From assembly GCF_000341085.1 (NCBI RefSeq), contig NZ_ANBA01000011.1, positions 124,001 to 188,000 of the forward strand: DNA of 64,000 nt, in the 5' to 3' direction. Shown here piece by piece: positions 18,021 through 25,724 of the stretch. The stretch's first letter is position 1. Every line of letters begins with the position of its first letter. Both the position numbers and the translations under genes were made by a program. A model generated the notes under the pieces. The model made no database searches, had not been told where the DNA came from, and worked only from the letters and a program-made list of their open reading frames with translations. The stretch comes from Nocardiopsis ganjiahuensis DSM 45031. Lineage in GTDB: Bacteria > Actinomycetota > Actinomycetes > Streptosporangiales > Streptosporangiaceae.

Positions 18021-18053
18021 ACCGCGGTGACGGGAAAATCGTCAGACCGCGGT
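18021..18053 (+). promoter_or_regulatory. Attenuator-like hairpin in the cspA leader
   Basis: ACCGCGG-TGACG, loop GGAAAAT, then CGTCA, a GA bulge and CCGCGGT: a 12-bp stem followed directly by TTTCTTCTT, 26 nt before the cspA ribosome site. This has the form of an intrinsic terminator placed in the 5' leader of the cold-shock gene. The 309-bp gap before cspA is AT-richer than its neighbours (for example GATATT and TAGATT near 17930-17955 as possible -10 boxes). Cold-shock mRNAs are known to use structured leaders; a temperature-dependent switch here is inference. Confidence 0.6.
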
Positions 18054-18087
18054 TTTCTTCTTATGCTCCCGAACGAGAGGTACATCT

Positions 18088-18291
18088 ATGGCTACCGGCA
18101 AAGTCAAGTGGTTCAACGGCGACAAGGGCTTCGGCTTCATCGAGCAGGACGGCGGCGGCGCTGACGTCTTCGCCCACTACTCGGCCATCCAGGCCAACGG
18201 CTACCGCGAGCTCGCGGAAGGCCAGGCCGTCGAGTTCGACGTCACCCAGGGTGCCAAGGGTCTCCAGGCTGAGAACATCAACCTGATCTGA
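18088..18291 (+). CDS. cspA: Cold shock protein (CspA family)
   Basis: 67 residues, a single cold-shock domain of normal length. RNA-binding motifs KGFGFI (RNP1) and VFAHY (RNP2) are intact. Acts as an RNA chaperone in the cytoplasm. The start has a good ribosome site (GAGAGG, 7 nt spacing). Likely controlled by the structured leader upstream; followed by a strong terminator, so it is mostly monocistronic, with the cold-shock-like helicase gene next. Confidence 0.97.
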   Translation: MATGKVKWFNGDKGFGFIEQDGGGADVFAHYSAIQANGYRELAEGQAVEFDVTQGAKGLQAENINLI

Positions 18292-18320
18292 CCGAACACG
18301 CCCTAAGGCTGTTCAAGCGG

Positions 18321-18360
18321 CAGGGGCCCGCCCGCAAGGCGCAGGGCCCCTGTCCGTTTT
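18321..18360 (+). terminator. Intrinsic terminator of cspA
   Basis: CAGGGGCCC / GGGCCCCTG (9-bp perfect stem) followed by TCCGTTTTGCTGTTTTT: the clearest factor-independent terminator in the window. The helicase gene 190 bp downstream therefore needs its own promoter or read-through. Confidence 0.85.
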
Positions 18361-18549
18361 GCTGTTTTTCAGGACCGGTTTTCTGGCCGTCGCTCACCGA
18401 CAGGCGCCGGTTCGTCCGCCACGACCCCGGGTTTTCTCCGTGTGGGCCGTGGATCTCGAAGTATTTTCTTCGACGCACACCCGGTGCCACACGCCGAAGC
18501 CCCGCTGCGGGCTTCTCGCCCGGCAAGCGTCGTCGGCGAAAGGTCACAT

Positions 18550-20079
18550 ATGAACAACCCTCGTGCCAACACGCGTCGCGGCCGTCCCTCCAGCGGTCCC
18601 GCCCCCTACGGCCGTCAGCGCCCCCGTCGTTCCTTCGACGGCCCCCAGCGCGGAGGCGGCTACCAGGGCCGCTCCGGCGGTGGACGCTCCTCCAGCGGTG
18701 AGTTCGCGCTTCCCGTCACGGTCAACCCCGGGCTCGACCCGGTCGACAACTTCCAGGACCTGGACATGCCCGCGCCGCTGAAGGCGACGCTGGCCCGCCA
18801 GGGTCTGACCACCCCGTCCGCGATCCAGGCGGCCACGCTGCCGAACTCGCTGGCCAAGCGCGACGTCCTGGGCCGCAGCCAGACCGGCTCGGGCAAGACG
18901 CTCGCCTTCGGCCTGGCCCTGCTGGCCCGACTCGACGGCCGCAGCGCCGAGGAGCACCGCCCGCTGGCCGTGGTCCTCGCCCCGACCCGCGAGCTCGCCC
19001 AGCAGGTCACCGACGCCCTCACGCCCTATGCCCGCTCGGTGCGGGTGCGGATGTCCACCGTGGTGGGCGGCATGCCCATCCACCGCCAGGCCCGCGCCCT
19101 GCGCCAGGGTGTCGAGCTGCTCGTCGCCACCCCGGGCCGCCTGCGCGACCTGATGGAGCGCGGCGACTGTGTACTGGACCAGATCGAGGCCGTCGTCCTC
19201 GACGAGGCCGACCAGATGACCGACATGGGCTTCATGCCGCAGGTCACCGCGATCCTGGAGCAGGTCCCGGCCGACGGACAGCGCATGCTGTTCTCCGCCA
19301 CCCTGGACCGGAACGTGGACCAGCTGGTCCGTCGCTTCCTCAAGGACCCGGTCGTCCACTCGGTCGACCCGTCCGAGGGCGCTGTCTCGACCATGGAGCA
19401 CCACGTCCTGCACGTGGCCCACTCGGACAAGATGGCCACCGCCACCCACATCGCGGCCCGCGACGGCCAGGTCATCATGTTCCTGGACACCAAGCACGCC
19501 GTGGACCGGATGGCGCAGCACCTGCTGGACAGCGGCGTCCGGGCAGCCCCGCTGCACGGCGGCCGCTCCCAGCCCCAGCGCACCCGCACCCTCAAGCAGT
19601 TCAAGGAGGGCACGGTCACCGCGCTGATCGCCACGAACGTCGCCGCGCGCGGCATCCACGTGGACGGTCTGGACCTGGTCGTGAACATCGACCCGCCCAC
19701 GGACCACAAGGACTACCTGCACCGCGGCGGCCGTACCGCCCGCGCCGGCGAGTCCGGCAACGTGGTCACCCTCGTGACGCCCAACCAGCGCCGTGAGATG
19801 ACCCGCCTGATGCACCGCGCGCGGATCGAGGCGCAGATCGCCCAGGTCCAGCCCGAGGACGCGGAGCTGGCCCGCGTGACCGGTGCCCGCACCCCGTCCG
19901 GTGTCCCGGTGGCCCTGCCGAGCGAGCCCCGTCGTGAGAACCGTCAGCGCGGCCCGCGCAGCGGCGGTTACGGCGGCTCCCGCGGTGGCGGCTACGGCGG
20001 CGGCAGCGGCTTCGGCGGCGGCTCGCGCGGAGGTTCGGCCTCCCGCACGCGTCGTCCGCGCCGCGCCCCGCAGGCCTAG
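18550..20079 (+). CDS. DEAD-box ATP-dependent RNA helicase
   Basis: 509 residues from ATG 18550 (AAAGG upstream). The N-terminus (about 1-55) is Arg/Gly/Ser-rich and the C-terminus is a basic RGG/GGYGG tail, both RNA-binding and probably disordered. Core motifs: Q motif in TPSAIQAATL, motif I SQTGSGKT (110-117), PTRELA, DEAD at 218-221, SAT in LFSATL, and HRGGRTARAG (motif VI). Unwinds structured RNA; with cspA next door a role in cold adaptation and ribosome or mRNA remodelling is likely. The 258-bp leader contains a hairpin-forming stretch near 18498-18517. Confidence 0.95.
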   Translation: MNNPRANTRRGRPSSGPAPYGRQRPRRSFDGPQRGGGYQGRSGGGRSSSGEFALPVTVNPGLDPVDNFQDLDMPAPLKATLARQGLTTPSAIQAATLPNSLAKRDVLGRSQTGSGKTLAFGLALLARLDGRSAEEHRPLAVVLAPTRELAQQVTDALTPYARSVRVRMSTVVGGMPIHRQARALRQGVELLVATPGRLRDLMERGDCVLDQIEAVVLDEADQMTDMGFMPQVTAILEQVPADGQRMLFSATLDRNVDQLVRRFLKDPVVHSVDPSEGAVSTMEHHVLHVAHSDKMATATHIAARDGQVIMFLDTKHAVDRMAQHLLDSGVRAAPLHGGRSQPQRTRTLKQFKEGTVTALIATNVAARGIHVDGLDLVVNIDPPTDHKDYLHRGGRTARAGESGNVVTLVTPNQRREMTRLMHRARIEAQIAQVQPEDAELARVTGARTPSGVPVALPSEPRRENRQRGPRSGGYGGSRGGGYGGGSGFGGGSRGGSASRTRRPRRAPQA

Positions 20080-20090
20080 CCTGTAGACAC

Positions 20091-20123
20091 GAGCCCCGCC
20101 ACCCCCTGTGGGTGGCGGGGCTC
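20091..20123 (+). terminator. Terminator of the helicase gene
   Basis: 13-bp perfect stem GAGCCCCGCCACC / GGTGGCGGGGCTC with a 7-nt loop, 11 bp after the stop. It also lies 3' of the convergent dehydrogenase gene and may serve both. Confidence 0.8.
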
Positions 20124-20202
20124 CGTCGTGCCCGGCCGGGGGTTCGGAAACACCGGGTCCGGGGCGCCAGGTTCAGGGAGGCACTCTTCAGGGGCGCACG
20201 CT

Positions 20203-21261
20203 TCAGGGGCGCACCAGAACGCGCGCGTACGCGCCCCGGCGCATGAGCTCGAACCCGTCCGTGATCTCCGGCAGCGGGACCGGCGGGGACAGCAGTCGCT
20301 CCAGCCCCAGGCCGCCGCCGTGCTCCAGGAGCCAGTCGACACCCCGGACGAAGCTCTCCAGGGTGTAGTTGTGCACCCCGACCACACTGATCCTGCGGGT
20401 GACCAGCAGCGCCGGATCGAGCGTGACCGCGGTGGCTCCCGGGCTGACCGAACCGGCGGCGACCAGGCGCCCGCCGACGTCCACCGCGTTCAGGGCTCCG
20501 AGGAACGCGTCGGGGTGGCCGGAGGCCTCCACCGCCACGGGATACGGGCCTCCCCCACCTCCCGGGTCCGGGTGCCCGCCCAGGCTCTCCGCCAGCGCCA
20601 GGCGCTCCTCGGAGACCTCCCGCACGGCCACCCGGCAGCCCATCCCCGCGAACATGGCGACACAGTAGGCGCCCACCGCCCCCGCGCCCACCACCAGGAC
20701 GTCCCGCCCGGCCGCCTCCGGCCCGGCAGCGGCGACGATCTCGGCGGCGGTCGCCACCGCACACCCGGCGGAGACCACCAGCGTGTCCTCGTGGCCGTCC
20801 GGGACCCGCAGGACGGGAACGCCCGGGAGCAGCCGCACCCGGTCGGCCAGGGTCCCGGTGGCCCGCGGTTCCCGGTCCACCGACTCGTGTCCGTACTTGA
20901 GGACCGAACGGCACTTCATGGCGAGTCCGGAGGCGCAGCGGTCACAGGTCCCGCAGGCGGCGTACAGGGCGAAGACCGCCCGGTCGCCCGCCCGCAGCGG
21001 AGTCCCCCTCAGGTCACGGGCACCGGGGTCGGCGTCGCGGACCACACCCACCCCCTCGTGTCCGAGGGCCGTACGCGGCGGCGCCGGGCGGTGTCCGAGC
21101 ACCGTGTGCAGGTCGGAACCGCAGACGGCGGCGGCGAGCACCGTCAGGTCGACCTCGCCCGCCTTCCGGGGAGAGAGCTCGACCCGTTCGATCCCCACCC
21201 TCCCGTCGTCGAAGGTCGCGATCGTCGCGAGGTCGGCCCCTCCGCGTGGTTCGGTGTCCAA
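20203..21261 (-). CDS. Zinc-dependent alcohol dehydrogenase family protein
   Basis: I choose a TTG start at 21261 because GGAGGG lies 4-5 nt upstream and no ATG or GTG fits the domain start; 352 residues. Catalytic zinc ligands Cys47 (VCGSD) and His68-Glu69 (LGHEGVG); a complete structural zinc lobe with Cys103, 106, 109 and 117; Rossmann motif VVGAGAVGAYCVAMF for NAD(P). It oxidises an alcohol or reverse. It somewhat resembles the dehydrogenases placed near phosphonate-catabolism genes, but no phosphonate gene is here, so the substrate is open. Divergent from a GntR/MFS operon that probably shares its control. Confidence 0.85.
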   Translation of the reverse strand: MDTEPRGGADLATIATFDDGRVGIERVELSPRKAGEVDLTVLAAAVCGSDLHTVLGHRPAPPRTALGHEGVGVVRDADPGARDLRGTPLRAGDRAVFALYAACGTCDRCASGLAMKCRSVLKYGHESVDREPRATGTLADRVRLLPGVPVLRVPDGHEDTLVVSAGCAVATAAEIVAAAGPEAAGRDVLVVGAGAVGAYCVAMFAGMGCRVAVREVSEERLALAESLGGHPDPGGGGGPYPVAVEASGHPDAFLGALNAVDVGGRLVAAGSVSPGATAVTLDPALLVTRRISVVGVHNYTLESFVRGVDWLLEHGGGLGLERLLSPPVPLPEITDGFELMRRGAYARVLVRP

Positions 21262-21402
21262 GGAACCCTCCGTCCGCTGTGCTGGAGGCCCATCGTGGTG
21301 GGCGTCGGCCACAGCGCGGTATCCACCGGGTGGCCCTCGGGAGAACGTCCAGCTCAGCGGCGCTCGGCCGGAGCGCCCCTTGTGCACCCGCGCACCGCGC
21401 CC

Positions 21403-21427
21403 TAGACTCCGTGCAAATGTCGGACAT
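21403..21427 (+). promoter_or_regulatory. Promoter -10 and GntR operator
   Basis: TAGACT at 21403-21408 is a plausible -10. Nine bp later ATGTCGGACAT (21417-21427) is a perfect 11-bp palindrome (ATGTC-G-GACAT) 13 bp before the GntR start codon. FCD-type GntR proteins bind short palindromes of this kind, so autoregulation is likely. Confidence 0.55.
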
Positions 21428-21440
21428 CTAGGAGTCAGCC

Positions 21441-22148
21441 GTGTCGCCCATGACCCAGCCCACCCGGGCCGAGCCCCTGGTCGTCCAGGTCGGCAAACAG
21501 TTCCGGGAGCGCATCGCGAACGGCGACTGGCCCGTGCACAGCCGTATCCCCGGGGAGAAGCACCTCGCCGAGGACCTCGGGGTCAGCCGGGGCACCGTCC
21601 GCGAGGCGCTGCGCGCGCTCACCATGTCCGGGCTGCTGGAGCCCCGCGTGGGCGACGGCACCTACGTGCGGGCCAGCGACGAGCTCACCGGCCTGCTCCG
21701 GCACGGCGGCGGCACCGAACTCGAACACGTGCTGGACGTGCGCGCCGTACTCGAAGTGGCCGCGGCCGAACGCGCCGCGCGTCACCGCACCGACGCCGAC
21801 CTCGAAGCCATGCGATCGGCCCTGTCACTCCGGGCCGGGGCCGAGCGCGCCGGAGACGTCGACGCCTACGTGAGCGCGGACTCCCGCTTCCACCGGGCCG
21901 TGGTCGGGGCCACGGGAAACCCGCTGCTCACCCGGCTCTACGACGCGCTCCGGGAGAACGTGGTGGAGTCCATCCGCCGCACCACCTCCCTTCCGGAGGA
22001 GGGAGACCTGAACGACCTGCACGAAGGCCTGCTGGCGGCGATCGAGGCCCGCTCCCCCGAGCGCGCCCGTGCCATCGCGGTGGAGCTCGCGGACGAACTG
22101 GGCTTCATCAGCGCCGTGGTCGACGCCCCCTCGGACGGGACCGAATGA
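21441..22148 (+). CDS. GntR family regulator, FadR/FCD subfamily
   Basis: 235 residues from GTG 21441 (GGAG upstream; ATG at 21450 is an alternative). N-terminal winged helix (RIPGEKHLAEDLGVSRGTVREALRAL), then the all-helical FCD ligand domain with its metal-binding residues (Asp in VLDVRAVLE, His in DSRFHRAVVGATGN, His in DLHEGLLAAI). Usually senses a carboxylate. Coupled by a 4-bp overlap to the MFS gene and divergent from the dehydrogenase; it probably controls both. Confidence 0.93.
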   Translation: MSPMTQPTRAEPLVVQVGKQFRERIANGDWPVHSRIPGEKHLAEDLGVSRGTVREALRALTMSGLLEPRVGDGTYVRASDELTGLLRHGGGTELEHVLDVRAVLEVAAAERAARHRTDADLEAMRSALSLRAGAERAGDVDAYVSADSRFHRAVVGATGNPLLTRLYDALRENVVESIRRTTSLPEEGDLNDLHEGLLAAIEARSPERARAIAVELADELGFISAVVDAPSDGTE

Positions 22149-23356
22149 GCACCCCCGTCCGGGCCGTCTCCCGATCCCGCTCCCGGAACCGGCTGGTCCC
22201 GGCGCTGGCCCTGGTCTCCCTCCTCCTGGTCAGCTCCAGCCTGCGCCCCGCGCTGACCTCGGTCGGCCCGGTCCTGGAACGGATCGGCACCACCACCGGC
22301 CTGTCCGACAGCGCTCTGGGCCTGCTGACCGCGCTCCCCCTGCTCGGCTTCGCCCTCTTCTCCTCGATCGTCCACGGGCCGGCCGCGCGCTGGGGTGTGG
22401 ACCGCGTGCTCCTGGCCGCCCTCGCCGTCCTGGCGGCCGGGATCGCGATCCGCTCCCTGCCCGCGCTGCCCGCGCTGTGGATCGGCACCGCGATGATCGG
22501 CGCCGGTGTGGCCTTCGGCAACGTACTGGTCCCGGTGATCCTGCGGCGCGACCACCCGGGACGGATCGCCCTGTTCACCGGGCTTTCCACCTCGGTGATG
22601 ACCGGCTTCGCCGCCCTCGGCGCCGGACTCGCGGTACCGCTCGCCGCGGCTCTGGGCGGTTGGCGGATGTCGCTCGGCCTCTGGGCCGTGCCCGTGGTGG
22701 TCGCCTTCCTGGTCTGGGCGGCCCGGACCCGCTGGGCCCCCTCGCCCGCGCCCGTCACCTCGGCCGCCGGCGCACCCGCCGAACCCGTCGGCTCGGTGTG
22801 GCGCTCGGCGACCGCCTGGCAGGTCACCGCGTTCATGGGGCTGCAGTCGACCGCCTACTTCACGCTGATCAACTGGCTGCCCTCCGTCGAGGCGTCCCGG
22901 GGCGTGAACCCGCAGACCGCCGGTTGGCACCTGTTCGCGTTCCAGGTCGCCGGGGTGGCGGCCGGGTTGGCGATCAGCGCGCTGATGGGTCGGCGCGCGG
23001 AGCAGCGCCCGGCCTGCCTCGCCGTGAGCCTGGCCATCCTGGTGGCCATGGCCGGACTCCTGTGGGTCCCGCAGTGGGGCGTCCTGTGGATCATGCTCGC
23101 CGGGGTCGGCACGGGAAGTTCCATCGTGGTCGCGCTGTCCCTGATCGCCCTGCGCGGCCGGAGCCAGTCGGAGACCACCCGCCTCTCGGGTATGGCCCAG
23201 TCCATGGGCTACCTCCTCGCCGCCGGCGGCCCCATCGCGGCCGGCGCCCTCCTCCAGCTCACCGGGTCCCCGGACCTGGTGCTGGTGCTGGTCGGCGCCC
23301 TGGCCCTGGTCCAGGCGGTGGTCGCCTTCTGGGCGGGCCGGGACCGGAGGGCCTGA
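22145..23356 (+). CDS. MFS transporter, CynX/NimT-like
   Basis: 403 residues, twelve membrane segments, with a longer cytoplasmic loop in the middle (around residues 195-220). The first segments (SLLLVSSSLRPALTSVGPVL) carry the SLRP motif characteristic of the CynX/NimT branch of the major facilitator superfamily. Members move cyanate, nitroimidazoles or other small compounds; the substrate here is not predictable. Overlaps gntR by 4 bp and is followed by a clear terminator. Confidence 0.9.
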   Translation: MSTPVRAVSRSRSRNRLVPALALVSLLLVSSSLRPALTSVGPVLERIGTTTGLSDSALGLLTALPLLGFALFSSIVHGPAARWGVDRVLLAALAVLAAGIAIRSLPALPALWIGTAMIGAGVAFGNVLVPVILRRDHPGRIALFTGLSTSVMTGFAALGAGLAVPLAAALGGWRMSLGLWAVPVVVAFLVWAARTRWAPSPAPVTSAAGAPAEPVGSVWRSATAWQVTAFMGLQSTAYFTLINWLPSVEASRGVNPQTAGWHLFAFQVAGVAAGLAISALMGRRAEQRPACLAVSLAILVAMAGLLWVPQWGVLWIMLAGVGTGSSIVVALSLIALRGRSQSETTRLSGMAQSMGYLLAAGGPIAAGALLQLTGSPDLVLVLVGALALVQAVVAFWAGRDRRA

Positions 23357-23364
23357 CTCCCCGG

Positions 23365-23400
23365 CGCCGAAGACCCCGCTGTGGGGCGGGGCCTTCGGCG
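23365..23400 (+). terminator. Terminator after the MFS gene
   Basis: CGCCGAAG / CTTCGGCG outer arms enclose an inner CCCCGC ... GCGGGG pairing, giving a long hairpin that begins 9 bp after the stop. Confidence 0.7.
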
Positions 23401-23422
23401 TCAGGGGTGACGAGGAGGCAGC

Positions 23423-23628
23423 TAGGCCCTGTTTTTCTGGATGCTTTCGCTCGTGTCGGCGGAGCCGACATCGATGCGAGCGGCCGTCTCCCCTACTGTG
23501 CATTGCTTCGCAAGCTCAGCAGTTTCGCACAGCGGGGGCCCGCCTGGGTTTGGCTGTCCGAGTGATATCGGCGCAGCGAGAGGCCGCCTGGTGGTCGCGA
23601 GCGCGGAATGATCCAAAAACAGGGCCTA
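23423..23628. mobile_element. 202-bp MITE-like element with TA duplication
   Basis: The element spans 23425-23626, with terminal inverted repeats GGCCCTGTTTTT and AAAAACAGGGCC flanked by TA on each side (symmetry reaches 15 bp counting CTA/TAG). The similarity of the two ends continues imperfectly inward (GGAT..TT.CGC.CTCG). Inside is a compact hairpin GTCGGC-GGA-GCCGAC within wider CGCTCG / CGAGCG arms. No transposase is encoded. Terminal repeats and TA target fit a non-autonomous derivative of an IS5-family-like element. The right end forms the last stop codon of the adjacent response-regulator gene. Confidence 0.75.
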
Positions 23629-24279
23629 GCCGTCCGCCCAGGTGGTCAGGCCGTGGCGGTAGGCGTAGACCGCCGCCTGCACCCGGCTCCGCACCCCCAG
23701 CTTGGCCAGGATCCGGGCCACGTGGACCTTGGCCGTGCCGTGGGTGATGCCCAGCTCCCCGGCGATCCGGGCGTTGCTGCGGCCCCTGGCCACCAGCACC
23801 AGCACCTCCCGTTCGCGGGACGTCAGCTCCTCGACCAGCCGCGGCGGTGTGCGCGGCGAGGTCCTCGCGAACCGCTCCACCAGGCGCGGTGTGACCCTCG
23901 GATCGATCACCCCCTGGCCGGAGGCCGCCGCCCGCACCGCCTCCACGTACAGCTCCGGTTCGCTCTCCTTGAGCAGGAACCCCACCGCCCCCGCCTGGAG
24001 CGCGCCGAACAGGTACTCGTCGGTGTCGAACGTGGTCAGCATGACCGTCGGCGGCGAAGGTGAGAGTCCCGACAGTTCCCGGGCCGCCTCGACTCCGTCC
24101 ATGCCGGGCATCCGGATGTCGGTGAGCACCGCGTCCGGGTGCAGACGGCGCGCCAGGGACACCAGCTCCCGGCCGTTCGCGGCCGCCCCCACCACCTCCA
24201 CGTCCTCGACCGGCCGGAACAGCAGCCGCAGCCCCTCACGGGCGGCTGGCTGGTCGTCGGCGATCAGCAGTCGGATCAT
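23626..24279 (-). CDS. NarL/LuxR family response regulator
   Basis: 217 residues from ATG 24279 (GGGAGGGGA upstream). Receiver domain with acidic pocket ADD (8-9), phosphoacceptor Asp54 in LTDIRMPG, and Lys in FLLKES. C-terminal LuxR-type HTH (LTSREREVLVLVARGRSNARIAGEL...VHVARILAKL). Pairs with the histidine kinase whose 3' end it overlaps by 44 bp. Its stop codon TAG is made by the junction of the TA duplication and the MITE end, so the last residues may have been set by that insertion, although total length is normal. Confidence 0.94.
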   Translation of the reverse strand: MIRLLIADDQPAAREGLRLLFRPVEDVEVVGAAANGRELVSLARRLHPDAVLTDIRMPGMDGVEAARELSGLSPSPPTVMLTTFDTDEYLFGALQAGAVGFLLKESEPELYVEAVRAAASGQGVIDPRVTPRLVERFARTSPRTPPRLVEELTSREREVLVLVARGRSNARIAGELGITHGTAKVHVARILAKLGVRSRVQAAVYAYRHGLTTWADG

Positions 24280-25546
24280 CCGTCCCCTCCCTGCTTCGCG
24301 TGTTCTCCGCTGTTCCGGGACCGGCCGCACCGTCCGCCCGGACACCCTCCGCTGGGAGCACGGCCCGCACCCGCCAGCCCCGCCCGGGGCGGTTCCCCGC
24401 CTCCAGGACGCCGCCCAGCTCACCGACGCGCTCCCGCATCCCCGCCAGACCGCGCCCGCCGGAACCCTCCGCCGCCACGATGCGCCATCCGTCGTCCTCC
24501 ACCATGACCGTCAGCGCGTCGGCCGTGCGCGTCAGCCTCACCCGGACCCGCCGCGCCGACGAATGCCGCAGCACGTTGCCCAGGGACTCCTGGACGATCC
24601 GGTACGCGTCCGCTTCCACTCGCTCGGACAGGCCCTCCCCGACCCCCTCGGACATCACCAGCTCCACGTGTACCCCCGTGCCTTCCAGAGCCGACGCCAA
24701 GGACGCAAGGTCCGCCAGCCCCGTGCCCGGCACCGCCCCGGTCAGCCGGTCCTCGCGCAGAGCCTCCAGCAGTTCACGCACCTCCCGCACCGCGCGGCCG
24801 GACAGATCCGCGACCGACCCGAGCACGGCGACCGCTTCTGGGTCCCGGCCCGCCAGGGCCTGCCGACCACCGACCGCCAGCAACCGGATCGCGCTGAGGT
24901 GGTGACCGGCGATGTCGTGCACCTCGCGGGCGATCCGCTCCCTCTCGCGTAGCCGCTCATACTCGAACGCGTTGCGCGCCTCGCGCCGAACCCCCTCGGC
25001 GCGGTCGGCCCGCAGCCGCCACACGTACCCCGCCAGGACGGGGATGAGGACGGGCAGCGTCCCCAGGGCGAAGCCCACGAAGTTCCCGGTCACGGACGCG
25101 GCTGGGGCGGACGGGTCCCCCGACCACTCGACCATCCCGTTGGTGTCAGGGAAGAGAATCACCTGGGAGGCAGACCAACACGCGACCCCCGCCGCGGCCA
25201 GCACCGGTACCGCACCGGGGCGCCGGTAGGCCGCGGACGCCGCGGCGAGCATGGCGGCGAACACGGGGCTGCCGTAGCCCACGGTCACGTACGAGACGAA
25301 CGAGAGGGCTCCGGTCGCCAGAACCACCGTCAACGGGAACCGCCGCCGCAGCACCAGAGGGGCGCAGGCGAGCAGCACGACCGTGTGGGAGAGCCACCCC
25401 GCCTCGGCGCTGCCCTCGATGGGAGCGAGCTCCAAGACCACCAGCCCCACCAGTACCGCCACCACCCCGTCGCGCACCGGGACGGGGAGCCACCGCCATC
25501 GCCACCGCCTCCGCGCGAACGTTTCGCCCGCCTCTGCCGCACCCAT
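24236..25546 (-). CDS. NarL-type sensor histidine kinase (HisKA_3)
   Basis: 436 residues from ATG 25546 (GTG at 25564 is possible). About five to six membrane segments in residues 25-180 with little extracytoplasmic sequence, so it may sense membrane state or a small hydrophobic signal. DHp helix EREREIAREVHDIAGHH-like stretch with phosphoacceptor His210, then HATPase with IVQESLGNVLRHS and GGRGLAGMRERV. The Ala/Arg-rich tail overlaps the regulator gene. Divergent from the DUF418 gene, a plausible target. Confidence 0.92.
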   Translation of the reverse strand: MGAAEAGETFARRRWRWRWLPVPVRDGVVAVLVGLVVLELAPIEGSAEAGWLSHTVVLLACAPLVLRRRFPLTVVLATGALSFVSYVTVGYGSPVFAAMLAAASAAYRRPGAVPVLAAAGVACWSASQVILFPDTNGMVEWSGDPSAPAASVTGNFVGFALGTLPVLIPVLAGYVWRLRADRAEGVRREARNAFEYERLRERERIAREVHDIAGHHLSAIRLLAVGGRQALAGRDPEAVAVLGSVADLSGRAVREVRELLEALREDRLTGAVPGTGLADLASLASALEGTGVHVELVMSEGVGEGLSERVEADAYRIVQESLGNVLRHSSARRVRVRLTRTADALTVMVEDDGWRIVAAEGSGGRGLAGMRERVGELGGVLEAGNRPGRGWRVRAVLPAEGVRADGAAGPGTAENTRSREGTDDPTADRRRPASRP

Positions 25547-25724
25547 CCGTCCATAGTGCGGCACGGCGCACGGTGTCCGCGTCCGCCGAAAGGCGTACGG
25601 GTGACGGCGGGGCTCGGAGGGTCAGAGGCGTACGGGCAACGGGCGGGGCGCGGAGGTCGAAGAAGCCCGGCCCTATACCCTTCGGCGGATGCCCCGGCGG
25701 GCGAAACCCCGGGACCATACGCCC

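Noticed and set aside
23422..23616. 64-codon minus-strand frame inside the MITE
   Set aside because: Lies wholly in the non-coding element, ends in its terminal repeat and matches no transposase pattern.
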